A DNA stretch of 64,000 nucleotides, taken from Aspidapion aeneum. Taxonomy: Eukaryota; Arthropoda; Insecta; Coleoptera; Brentidae. The notes beneath the pieces are model-generated. The model had not been told where the DNA came from and ran no database searches. It worked only from the letters and a program-made list of their open reading frames with translations. The stretch spans positions 136,991,869-137,055,868 of the forward strand of contig OY755039.1 of NCBI GenBank assembly GCA_963576565.1, written 5' to 3'. A program made the position numbers and the translations under genes. Positions within the stretch are counted from its first letter, which is position 1, and each line of letters begins with the position of its first letter. Positions 42,181-52,500 of the stretch are shown piece by piece.

Positions 42181-42789
42181 CTACAAAAGAGGAAGGCAAA
42201 TTAAAAAGAAATTAAATAACTGGGATTTCACGCTATTTTGACCACGCTCCATCTTGTCTGCGCGCTCTTTGCAGTCGCGTGTCGTGGATAAAAGGGGGGG
42301 GGGGGGACGACCTTAAGGGGCGCAAATATAGGTATGGGAGTCAAATAAATTACAAACCTTTTTTTAAAATAATAACACTATTATTTCTATTTTTTTTCTC
42401 AAAGGACACGCCACTGGCTCTTTGGTCCCTGTAGTGGTTCTCTATTTTAGTTAAGGCAAGATTTTGAAAAATCGACTTTCTAGAAGCATTTTGTATTACT
42501 TTTTGCCAAATGGTCAATTCCTCCTATTTCGACCTCGCTGAATCCGAATATCCCTGTTGCCACCTCAAAATGTTGACAGGGGCTGAGATATTCAAGATGG
42601 CGGCCAACATGGCGGCGAAATTTTAAATTGCTGGTGCAAAGCCCAAATTGACACAGGTGTACATTAAAAATATATATTTATATAACTAAAAAATATTATA
42701 TATTTTTTTAATGGCTTCAAAAACAAACCTCAAAAACCCCTACAAACCCCCCAAAATCTGAAAGAGATTTTTTCAAATTTTCTTAAAAA
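42181..42789. other. Upstream intron of the CCP gene
   Basis: Contains a G11 run at about 42294-42306. A stretch near 42715-42800 (ACCCCCCAAAATCTGAAA, TTAAAAACTAAGCTTCTAAG) resembles 61665-61745 in the palindrome spacer, so it belongs to a dispersed repeat. No exon identified. Confidence 0.5.
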
Positions 42790-42803
42790 CTAAGCTTCTA
42801 AGA

Positions 42804-44300
42804 ATGCCACATGTTACCAATATGATCGTAAAGGTCCAGGCAACAATGTGGCAGCTACGACGGGTAGTCGGCAGGACCTGGGGACTATCCCCCAGGACCC
42901 TCCACTAGATATACACGGCAATACTGAGACCGAGGATCCAATACGGATCCATAGTCTGGTGGCTGGCAGTGGAGAAAACGACCACATCCCTAAAACTCAA
43001 AAGCCTACAAGGGCTGATGTGTAGAGGGATAACCGGAGCTATGAGAACTACCCCGATCCTGGCCCTAGAGACAATTCTAGAACTACCATCGCTACCAACT
43101 TGGATCAAGAGGGCGATGGGGACCTACCTACGTCTAAGGGGCACGGGTCAGTGGAGAGGCAGGGGGGAAACAGCTGGTCATCTAGCTATAGAAGAGCTGA
43201 CAATTAGAGAAATCTCCCTCACGTCAATGACGGTCAGCAGAGCACACGCACCTTGGGGGCTCGAGAAGAGGTACAAAATCCACATCCCAGACAAGGAAGC
43301 GTGGCAGAGAGACGAAATGATGTTTGAGGAGAACGCTTTAGTTTGCTACACTGATGGATCCAAACTATCAGAGAGGCAAACCACAGGAGCGGGAGTAAAC
43401 GTGGAAAAACTAAAAGTTCAGAAGAGCTACTCGCTCGGTGAGCAGGCTACTGTTTTCCAAGCAAAAGTTTACGCCATAATAATGGCGGCAACCCTAGAAG
43501 AGGCTCGGAATAGCGAAGAGGAGCTTATATATATATATATGCTCTGACAGTCAAGCCACCCTGAAGGCGCTAAACGCACCCAAGATTACTGACGGCTTGG
43601 TGGAAGAATGCGCAGAGGCGCTGGAGACCCTAAGCGATGGCAAACGGGTGACGCTGGTTTGGGTTCCGGGACATACGGGGGTACCAGGCAACGAGAAGGC
43701 GGACGAACTCGCACGACTCGAGGCAGGACCCGCCTATGTAGGACTGGGGCCACTTTTGGGCGTGACAAAAAGACAAGTGCAAAGCGGACACAACAAATGG
43801 GCCCAGGACACTCTATTAAACTCCTGGGAAACAGGAACGGATTGCAGACAGACCAGAGAATTCGTAGACCGTCCAAAAGCGACCAGAATTAGATGGATGC
43901 TGGGACGGACACGAAAAGACCTCGGACTGCTGATAGGTACTCTAACCGGACATAATCGGTTGAGGAGGCACACGACACGTATAGGAGTCGAGAATAACCC
44001 TACCTGCCCAGCCTGTGGACAGGAAGAAGAGACATCAAGACACCTCGTGGCAGAATGCGAGGCCTACGCAAGGATGAGACAACAGGCACTCGGAGCGCCA
44101 ACTCTGAGCGAGGAAGAACTGCACATGCTCAAATGGGCAGACTTACTGGAATTGTAAAGAGAACAGGAAGGCCCAATGAGTTACTCGACCATCAAAGGGA
44201 GGTGCAGAGAGTGGGTTAAGGGACAGACTTGGGGCATGGCAAAAAGGGCCTACTCTGGCCTACTTGTCAGACCTGCGGGTTAACCCCCCCACTACTACTA
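42804..44300 (+). mobile_element. 5'-truncated non-LTR retrotransposon, second copy, 14-bp target duplication
   Basis: Same family as 11083-12412, on the opposite strand. CTAAGCTTCTAAGA flanks it at 42790-42803 and 44301-44314, an exact target-site duplication. Coding parts: RT end plus RNase H start (42969-43547; IQYGSIVWW, TDGSKLSERQTTGAG), then a frameshift, then RNase H end and knuckle (43597-44157; WVPGHTGVPGNEKADELA, CPACGQEEETSRHLVAEC). The frameshift coincides with a (TA)n tract four bases longer than in the other copy. It retains the SGHNKWAQDTLLNSW segment missing from the other copy. Ends in (CTA)n. Confidence 0.92.
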
Positions 44301-44314
44301 CTAAGCTTCTAAGA

Positions 44315-45396
44315 GAAACATTTATAATATACTTTATTGTAGACCATAAAATTCCATTTTTAACAATATTCCTTGGCGTACTAGTAACGAGGAAAGAGGG
44401 ACGACTAGGACATACCGTATACAGAAAACCCACTCACACAGACCGCTACCTAAACAAGACATCTAACCACCACCCGTGCGAATGAAAAGGGGTAATAAGA
44501 ACATTGGTAGAGAGGGCGAAAAGAATCTGCGAACCAGAACATCTAGACAAAGAATTAAACCATCTTAAAAACGCCCTCGTAGCAAATGGATACACTCAAA
44601 GCGACATAGATAAATGTATATGACCAAAGCCGAGCACTAGAAGTAACAGTAGCGGCGGACTGAGCAGCCGCGAAGTTACTTCAAGAGCCTTTCTGCCCTA
44701 CATTCCTAGAGTGACGGATAGGATCGGACGTATTCTGGGAAAATACAACATAAAAACGATCTTCAAGCCATCTAAGAAGATCGAGAATCACCTCAGATCT
44801 GCGAAGGATATAAGGGACCCACTAAGTTCTTCAGGGGTATACCGCATTCCCTGTACCTATGGAAGTGTCTACATCGAAACAACCAAACGCTCCGTAAACA
44901 CAAGAATCAAAGAACACAAAGCCAACTGTCGACTCGTACATACGAAAAAATCCGCAGTTGCAGACCACACACTAAACAATGAAGACCACCGAATAAAATT
45001 CGAAGACACACAAGTTCTCTGCGCCTCCTCTTTTTACTATCCAAGACTCTATAGAGAAGCAATCGAAATTCATAAACACCAGCAGAACTTCAACAGATCT
45101 GAAGAAACTCTTAAAATTAACAGAACATGGGTACCGGTTCTTAAAAACACTAAACGGCTCGCTTACAACAACAAAACTGAATCTCGGGAAAGTGACCAAT
45201 CACCGACCAGCTCTAATATACGCCCCGCCCACCATAGCGTATATAACCTGCGCCCACGACAGACTAACCACCGGTCTTCGAGAAGCCGAGAAACAGTCAA
45301 CATCTCCTGAAAATGCCATCCACTCGAGATGGCGAAACGTCGAGAACGAATTTCCAACGACGACGGCCGAACAGCCCGAAAGCACACCCACCATAT
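44315..45396 (+). mobile_element. Penelope-like element: RT end plus GIY-YIG endonuclease, degraded
   Basis: The plus strand starts with the end of the reverse transcriptase (LGVLVTRKEG, HTVYRKPTHTDRYLNKTSNH) and linker sequence (LVERAKRICEPEHLDKELNH, FLPYIPRVTDRIGRILGKYN). The endonuclease follows in the frame 44711-45310 (GVYRIPCTYGSVYIETTK, RTRIKEH-like region). At least two stop codons interrupt the RT-linker part (after NHHPCE and DKCI). The YIG glycine is Glu and a conserved Cys is Tyr, so the endonuclease is probably inactive. The hammerhead core after the stop is also mutated. Confidence 0.88.
45307..45342 (+). ncRNA. Hammerhead core with G8-to-A change (probably inactive)
   Basis: CTGAAAA-T-GCCATC-CACTCGA-GATGGC-GAAACG. 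Relative to the two other copies (CTGAAGA) the residue equivalent to G8, which acts in catalysis, is A at 45312. Stem II and the GAAA box are unchanged. Confidence 0.5.
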
Positions 45397-45795
45397 AAAA
45401 AAACTATAGGAAAAAATTTTAAAACCCCAAAATTATAATTTACGTTCCTCCCCTATAAATGTAAAGTAATGTTAAAGTAACATTACCCACTTCCAGAAAC
45501 GCTAGATAGCTGAGCATCGGAAGGCCCATCGAAACTATGATAAAACTATGGAAAAAAATTAACACACCCCAAAATTCTAATTTACTTCCCTCCCCTATAA
45601 ATGTGAAGTTATGTAAAAGTAACACGCCAGAAACGTAGAGAGCTGAGCTTTTAAAGACTGAAAGGCGCTATGATAAAACTATAGGAAAAAAATTTAAAAA
45701 ACCAACATTTTAATTTACTTCCCTCTCCTATAAATTTAAATTTATATAAAGTAACATTGCCCACTTCCAGAAACGCTAGAGAGCTAAGCTTTGGA
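45397..45795. repeat. Three ~135-bp tandem repeats
   Basis: Units beginning TAAAACTATAGGAAAAAA and containing CCCCTATAAAT and TTCCAGAAACGCTAGA-like motifs start near 45400, 45540 and 45671. Divergence between copies is visible (small indels). Confidence 0.85.
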
Positions 45796-45825
45796 AGGCT
45801 TCCTTTAAAAAAGAAATGAAATCAT

Positions 45826-46092
45826 AGCAAAAACATTTCATGTAAAAAAACCCAAGTACACAAAAATGGTATTCTGTAAAAAGAATTAAGATAAAAGTAA
45901 AGCCAAGTTCTCCTATACAAATTTCAAAATGAAAGGTTCTTACTAGTTTGGAAATGTTTTTTTTTAACTTTGCTATTACAGCCAAACCTCTTTATGTTCA
46001 ATTTAGCACTGTGCCTAAGAGTCATTTACAGCCAGAATACCATTTTCATGTACTTGGCCTTTTTTTATGTGAAATGTTTTTGTTATGATTAT
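45826..46092. mobile_element. Inverted-repeat (MITE-like) unit
   Basis: ATCATAGCAAAAACATTTCA and AATGGTATTCTG on the left are mirrored by CAGAATACCATT and GAAATGTTTTTGTTATGAT on the right (46033-46090). Arms of about 65 bp, centre about 140 bp. Confidence 0.7.
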
Positions 46093-46153
46093 TGAAATTT
46101 TGTAGTAGTATTGTCCTAATATCAAAGTTTTGAGTTTTAATGTGTTCTAAATA

Positions 46154-46584
46154 CAGGGTGTCCCAGACCACCCGTCCATCCCTTTTAAAACCTAGGGGAA
46201 AAGTTATTTTAATGATCCAAAAAAATATTTGAGTAGGCTCTTTCGATTAGTGGTAGATGTTTTCAAGTTTTGGAGTCGACCAGAAGTGGCCTATTTAGGC
46301 CTGGAGTCCGTTTTTCAAATACGGATGGGATATATTTAAAAAAATAATGATGTTAATAAAATATAAAAATGTTTCAAATAAAAGATACATATTTTCTTGC
46401 ATTTCATCCCTAATCAAGAAACGGACTTTAGGCCTGAATGGGCCACTTCCGGTCGACGCCGAAATTTGAAAATACCACCACTTGAAATAGTGTACTCGAT
46501 ATGGCTACAATCATTGTTTAGATCATTGAAAAAATCCATTCCCAACATTTTAAAAGGGGTGGACGGGTGGTCTGGGACACCCTG
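46154..46584. mobile_element. Mariner-type palindromic MITE with TA duplication
   Basis: CAGGGTGTCCCAGACCACCC and its complement are exact ends, flanked by TA at 46152-46153 and 46585-46586. Most of the element folds back: GTCGACCAGAAGTGGCC pairs with GGCCACTTCCGGTCGAC. 431 bp, non-coding. Confidence 0.9.
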
Positions 46585-46586
46585 TA

Positions 46587-47429
46587 TATGTATCTTAAGA
46601 TATTTAAACAGTTTTTTTTTAAATAGCTCATGATAGTAAAGAAATCTAAGCAAAAAAGGTAACAATTACTGGGATATAAACAACTGGAAATTCACAAAAT
46701 TTCCCCTGACTTAACTTTTAACTGTCAACAAAAACTTAACATTTTAAATATTCTTTTATATCCATAAATTTTATTTCTTACAATTTTGACATCACATATC
46801 TCATCAGGAGAGGTTGAACATATATTTTGCAACTCAAAAAAGCCATTTTACTTCAAAACTAAAAATTTTATGGTTTTTTTCCTCAATATTTGGGCTTAAG
46901 GGCAACATCGAAGAAATATGTTATTTATTCCATGGTATCAATAACTGGACATTTTACCTTATATGATCAGAAATGCACAAATTTGTGATAACAACCATGC
47001 TGGAGTCTGCCGCTGCCAGTGAACATGATTAGAAATATAGCTTTACTCTTCCTAAGCAAGCAGTAAGGTAAATTGATACTTTCAATAAGGGAACATCTAG
47101 AAATTGCACCTGATTAACCCAACACAAGAAGCTTTTGTTTTAAAGTATTGGTGTCAGTATTAAGCTGAGTGCAATTCTCAGAAAAATTTTTGAGGCTCCA
47201 GCCTTGGAATTTTATGACCAATTTAAAATTTGATGACAAACTTAAAATTATACCTATTACTTTTTATGACAATTGAACACTGATAGGCCTGATATTTTAT
47301 GACTGACATGTCAAAGTTTTATGACATTATATGACACCCTTTTTTATGCTTTAAGAGGAACACATTGTCACCCTACATATTGTTGCCTTTCTTATGAAAG
47401 GACCTAACAAAATTACAAAAATTGAGATA
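46587..47429. other. Intergenic, no gene seen
   Basis: AT-rich. The segment at 47018-47035 (GTGAACATGATTAGAAAT) loosely resembles the ends of the element at 16011-17398. Nothing else supportable. Confidence 0.4.
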
Positions 47430-49350
47430 TTTTGCCTTCTAACTGTTCTCTGCTACTCTTTGGTCTCACAAAGTGGCATATCTTCATTACAAATAGTTCA
47501 GCTTTGATTAGTAAACTCACTTTTGGTCTAACTGCAGAGACAGACACTCTTTTGATGGCATATCACTCAATATTTATGTCCCACTGTCTTTATGGATTTT
47601 TGTTATGGGGTCACTCCTCACATAGTAGTAGAATCTTTAGCTTACAAAGGAAGGTTTTAAAAGTTATTTTTGGTCTTAAGTACAGAGAAGATGTCAGAAA
47701 TATGTTTATTAATAAAAATTTGCTAACACTACCTTCCTTATATATACCTACTGAAATGTTTAATGTATGTCAAAGAAAACCTAAGCGAGTACAACTTAAT
47801 GTCAGAAACACACGATTATGGTACAAGAACTGCTACGAGCATCAGGTTACCCTTTACCAGGTTAGAACATTCTAGGTTTAGTAAGAACTATTATGCCCCA
47901 ATTTTTTACAATAAATTGCCAAAGGAAATAAGAGCCCTAAAATTAAATGAATTTAAAACTAAAATTATTTGATACTTGTCTCAAAACGCCTTTTATGACC
48001 TAGAAACATTTTTAATAAAAAATTTAACCATTTCAGATTTTTAGCTCTGTCTGTGTTATATGTGAAGTGTGTATGTATATAAATGTCCCCACATAGCACA
48101 AAAATCACATCAACGTTAAATTAACGTGAACAAAAATAACAAAGTTTTTTTTTACTTGAAAACAACCTCATACCATGTAATATTTATTTTGTTTAATCTA
48201 CATGCTAAAAGATAACTTAAAAACAAAGAGAAATCAAGCTATAAAAATGTACTTTTTGCTGAAGTTTCTGGTGCTGTGTATATAACATGTTTTTTACCCT
48301 CGTTATTTTCATGTACCAAATTCACACTTGAAAAGTCCTCCACAACATGTTCTAAAACGCCACTAGATTAAGACTTCTCAAACCTACTAACTTTCTGCCT
48401 CTTTTTTGGTCTCGTTTTTTTAATAACATTTTTTTAACTTAAAATAGACACGAAAGGAAGTTATAAAAGTCCACTAGTTTAAGACTACAACACTTTAAGA
48501 CAATTTTAAAGATGGCGCTCAAGGCAAGACAAAATATCGATATGTCTATCTATATACATTATGTTTTTTTTAAAAGCTAAACAAGATTTTTTAATAGTAA
48601 ACACATTCACAGAATATTAATGTGTCTTTATTAGGTTAATAACAGATGCGTCGTGATTGTAAAGGATCAGGGATCAGTTCCTTAACAGGTTTTTGGAGTT
48701 TAGAGGCAAAAGCACTGCCTGATAGATTTCGTCAAAGTGAAAAATGCCGACAATAGGTGGCGCTGCTGCTAGTAAAATCTCAAAAATATTCGGTAAAAAA
48801 GCCATGCAAGTCGCGTTTTAAAATTCGTGTAGAAAAGGCGTGCATCTAATGTGATTTTAACGTTGATAAAAAACACGTGAAACTAACGTAAAAACATTGA
48901 TGTTTTAATTTGAAAATGGCATTATTACAACGCAGTTTTTAGCAACGTTATTTTTTATAACGTTAATAAATGACCTATTAAGCTTGTTTTCATATATGAA
49001 TTAAACGTTTTTTTCTAGCAGCTTTTAAAATCAACGTTTTTTTTTCTCGCGCCTTTTTTACGTGTTAAACACGTGATTGTGCTATGTGGGTTTGTGTTTC
49101 TGATTTTAAAATGTTTTTTTTTTCTTGATAATAAAATGAATTTTATCTTATAAGTAGGTTTTATTATGATTTATACAACTTTTAATAACAATTTTTAACT
49201 ACTTATTTTAATTGTATTATGAATAGTGATATTGTTGTTTTAAATAGTTTATGACCACGCCATAATGTGACAATGTTATTTGTTAACTATTGTACATGTT
49301 TTTACGCTAATATATTTCTATTCTATTCTATTCTTTTCTATTCTCTGACA
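47430..49350 (+). mobile_element. 3' fragment of a non-LTR retrotransposon with (TATTC)n tail, interrupted by a MITE
   Basis: Two frames encode the C-terminal part of a reverse-transcriptase ORF: LLMAYHSIFMSHCLYGFLLW, LQRKVLKVIFGLKYREDVRN and LLTLPSLYI (47432-47762). After a shift near 47760 it continues with HDYGTRTATSIRLPFTRLEH and KNYYAPIFYNKLPKEIRALK, stopping at 47972. The 3'UTR runs to a TATTC microsatellite (about 49313-49350), the usual tail of such elements, and is interrupted at 48088-49090. CR1/Rex/RTE-like; clade uncertain. Inactive: truncated and frameshifted. Confidence 0.82.
48088..49090. mobile_element. ~1-kb MITE with CCCACATAGCACA ends
   Basis: CCCACATAGCACA at the left and TGTGCTATGTGGG at the right are inverted ends. 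Inner motifs are also mirrored (TCAACGTTAAATTAACGTGAA and ATCAACGTT...CACGTG-type sequence). It lies within the 3'UTR of the non-LTR element. No ORF. Target duplication not clear. Confidence 0.75.
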
Positions 49351-49487
49351 AATTCTTACTTAATTTATTAAGATATGGCATTTGTTTTTGGGGATCCTGT
49401 TCTCAATATTTATTTAACTCTGTATTCGTTCTTCAAAAACGGGCAATAAGAAAAATGTGTAAAATAACCAGACAAGAGTCATTGTGA

Positions 49488-49585
49488 TTGGTGTGAAACT
49501 AGCAGCCACCTTACAGCAGCCAAAGTGTGAAGTTAGCAGCCACTTACAGCAGCCAAAATGTGAAGTTAGCAGCCACATTTGCCAG
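49488..49585. repeat. ~33-bp repeats preceding the satellite
   Basis: Three copies built on GTGAAGTTAGCAGCCACTTA and CAGCAGCCAAA lie side by side just upstream of the 148-bp satellite. Confidence 0.8.
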
Positions 49586-49599
49586 CCTAACAAAAAAGT

Positions 49600-52500
49600 A
49601 TATTTTCAAAAATTATTTCATTGAGAAGCTGCAAAAACCTTGGTAAATAACTTTTTTTATTAAGAAATGGAGAATTTGAGAAATTTGGAAAAAAATAAAA
49701 AATCCAAAAAAATTTAAAAGTCCTCTTTAAAAATATAGTTACGCAATGAAACTTGGTAGAGTGTTTAAGTTGCCTACAACTAGTCATCTGTGGAAGCGGC
49801 TGCTCCTTGTTCCCGGTTTAACATGTTCAAATGGAAAAAAATGGAAAAACAGAAAAAAATTCAAAAGTCACCTTCAGAAACATAGTTACGCAATGAAACT
49901 TGGTAGGGTGTTTAAGTAACCTACAACTAGTCATGTGTGTAAGCGGCTGCTACTTGTTCCCGGTTTAACATGGTGAAATGGAAAAAAAATGGAAAATCAG
50001 AAAAAATTTCAAAAGTCACCTTTAAAAACATAGTTACGCAATGAAACTTGGTAGGGTGTTTAAGTAACCTACAACTAGTCATGTGTGTAAGCGGCTGCTA
50101 CTTGTTCCCGGTTTAACATGGTGAAATGGAAAAAAAATGGAAAAACAGAAAAAAAAATAAAAAATCACCTTCAAAAACATAGTTACGCAATGAAACTTGG
50201 TAGGGTGTTTAAGTTGCCTACAACTAGTCATCTGTGGAAGCGGCTGCTCCTTGTTCCCGGTTTAACATGGTGAAATGGAAAAAAAATGGAAAAACAGAAA
50301 AAAATTCAAAAGTCACCTTCAAAAACATAGTTACGCAATGAAACTTAGTATGGTGTTTAAGTGACCTACAACTAGTCATGTGTGTAAGCGGCTGCTACTT
50401 GTTCCCGGTTTAACATGGTGAAATGGAAAAAAAATGGAAAAACAGAAAAAAATTCAAAAGTCACCTTCAAAAACATAGTTACGCAATGAAACTTGGTATG
50501 GTGTTTAAGTGACCTACAACTAGTCATGTGTGTAAGCGGCTGCTACTTGTTCCCGGTTTAACATGGTGAAATGGAAAAGAAATGGAAAAACAGAAAAAAA
50601 TTCAAAAGTCACCTTCAAAAACATAGTTACGCAATGAAACTTTGTATGGTGTTTAAGTAACCTACAGCTAGTCATGTGTGTAAGCGGCTGCTCCTTGTTC
50701 CCGGTTTAACATGGTGAAATGGGAAAAAAATGGAAAAACAGAAAAAAATTCAAAAGTCACCTTCAAAAACATAGTTACGCAATGAAACTTGGTAGGGTGT
50801 TTAAGTTGCCCACAACTAGTCATCTGTGAAAGCGGCTGCTCCTTGTTCCCGGTTTAACATGGTGAAATGGAAAAAAAATGGAAAAACAGAAAAAAATTCA
50901 AAAGTCACCTTCAAAAACATAGTTACGCAATGAAACTTTGTAGGATGTTTAAGTAACCTACAACTAGTCATGTGTGTAAGCGGCTGCTACTTGTTCCCGG
51001 TTTAACATGGTGAAATGGAAAAAAAATGGAAAAACAGAAAAAAATTCAAAAGTCACCTTCAAAAACATAGTTACGCAATGAAACTTTGTAGGGTGTTTAA
51101 GTAACCTACAACTAGTCATGTGTCTAAGCGGCTGCTACTTGTTCCCGGTTTAACATGGTGAAATGGAAAAAAAATGGAAAAACAGAAAAAAATTCAAAAG
51201 TCACCTTCAAAAACGTAGTTACGCAATGAAACTTGGTAGGGTGTTTAAGTTGCCTACAACTACTGATCTGTGAAAGCGGCTGCTCCTTGTTCCCGGTTTA
51301 ACATGGTGAAATGGAAAAAAAATGGAAAAACAGAAAAAAATTCAAAAGTCACCTTCAAAAACATAGTTACGCAATGAAACTTGGTAGGGTGTTTAAGTTG
51401 CCTACAACTAGTCATCTGTGGAAGCGGCTGCTCCTTGTTCCCGGTTTAACATGGTGAAATGGAAAAAAAATGGAAAAACAGAAAAAAATTCAAAAGTCAC
51501 CTTCAAAAACATAGTTACGCAATGAAACTTGGTAGGGTGTTTAAGTTGCCTACAACTAGTCATGTGTGTAAGCGGCTGCTACTTGTTCCCGATTTAACAT
51601 GGTGAAATGGAAAAAAAATGGAAAAACAGAAAAAAATTCAAAAGTCACCTTCAAAAACATAGTTACGCAATGAAACTTGGTAGGGTGTTTAAGTTGCCTA
51701 CAACTACTGATCTGTGAAAGCGGCTGCTCCTTGTTCCCGGTTTAACATGGTGAAATGGAAAAAAAATGGAAAAACAGAAAAAAATTCAAAAGTCACCTTC
51801 AAAAACATAGTTACGCAATGAAACTTGGTAGGGTGTTTAAGTTGCCTACAACTAGTCATCTGTGGAAGCGGCTGCTCCTTGTTCCCGGTTTAACATGGTG
51901 AAATGGAAAAAAAATGGAAAAACAGAAAAAAATTCAAAAGTCACCTTCAAAAACATAGTTACGCAATGAAACTTGGTAGGGTGTTTAAGTTGCCTACAAC
52001 TAGTCATGTGTGTAAGCGGCTGCTACTTGTTCCCGGTTTAACATGGTGAAATGGAAAAAAAATGGAAAAACAGAAAAAAATTCAAAAGTCACCTTCAAAA
52101 ACATAGTTACGCAATGAAACTTGGTAGGGTGTTTAAGTTGCCCACAGCTAGTCATCTGTGAAAGCGGCTGCTCCTTGTTCCCGGTTTAACATGGTGAAAT
52201 GGAAAAAAAATGGAAAAACAGAAAAAAATTCAAAAGTCACCTTCAAAAACATAGTTACGCAATGAAACTTGGTAGGTTGTTTAAGTAACCTACAGCTAGT
52301 CATGTGTGTAAGCGGCTGCTACTTGTTCCCGGTTTAACATGGTCAAATGGAAAAAAAAATGGAAAAACAGAAAAAAATTCAAAAGTCACCTTCAAAAACA
52401 TAGTTACGCAATGAAACTTGGTAGGGTGTTTAAGTAACCTACAACTAGTCATGTGTGTAAGCGGCTGCTACTTGTTCCCGGTTTAACATGGTGAAATGGA

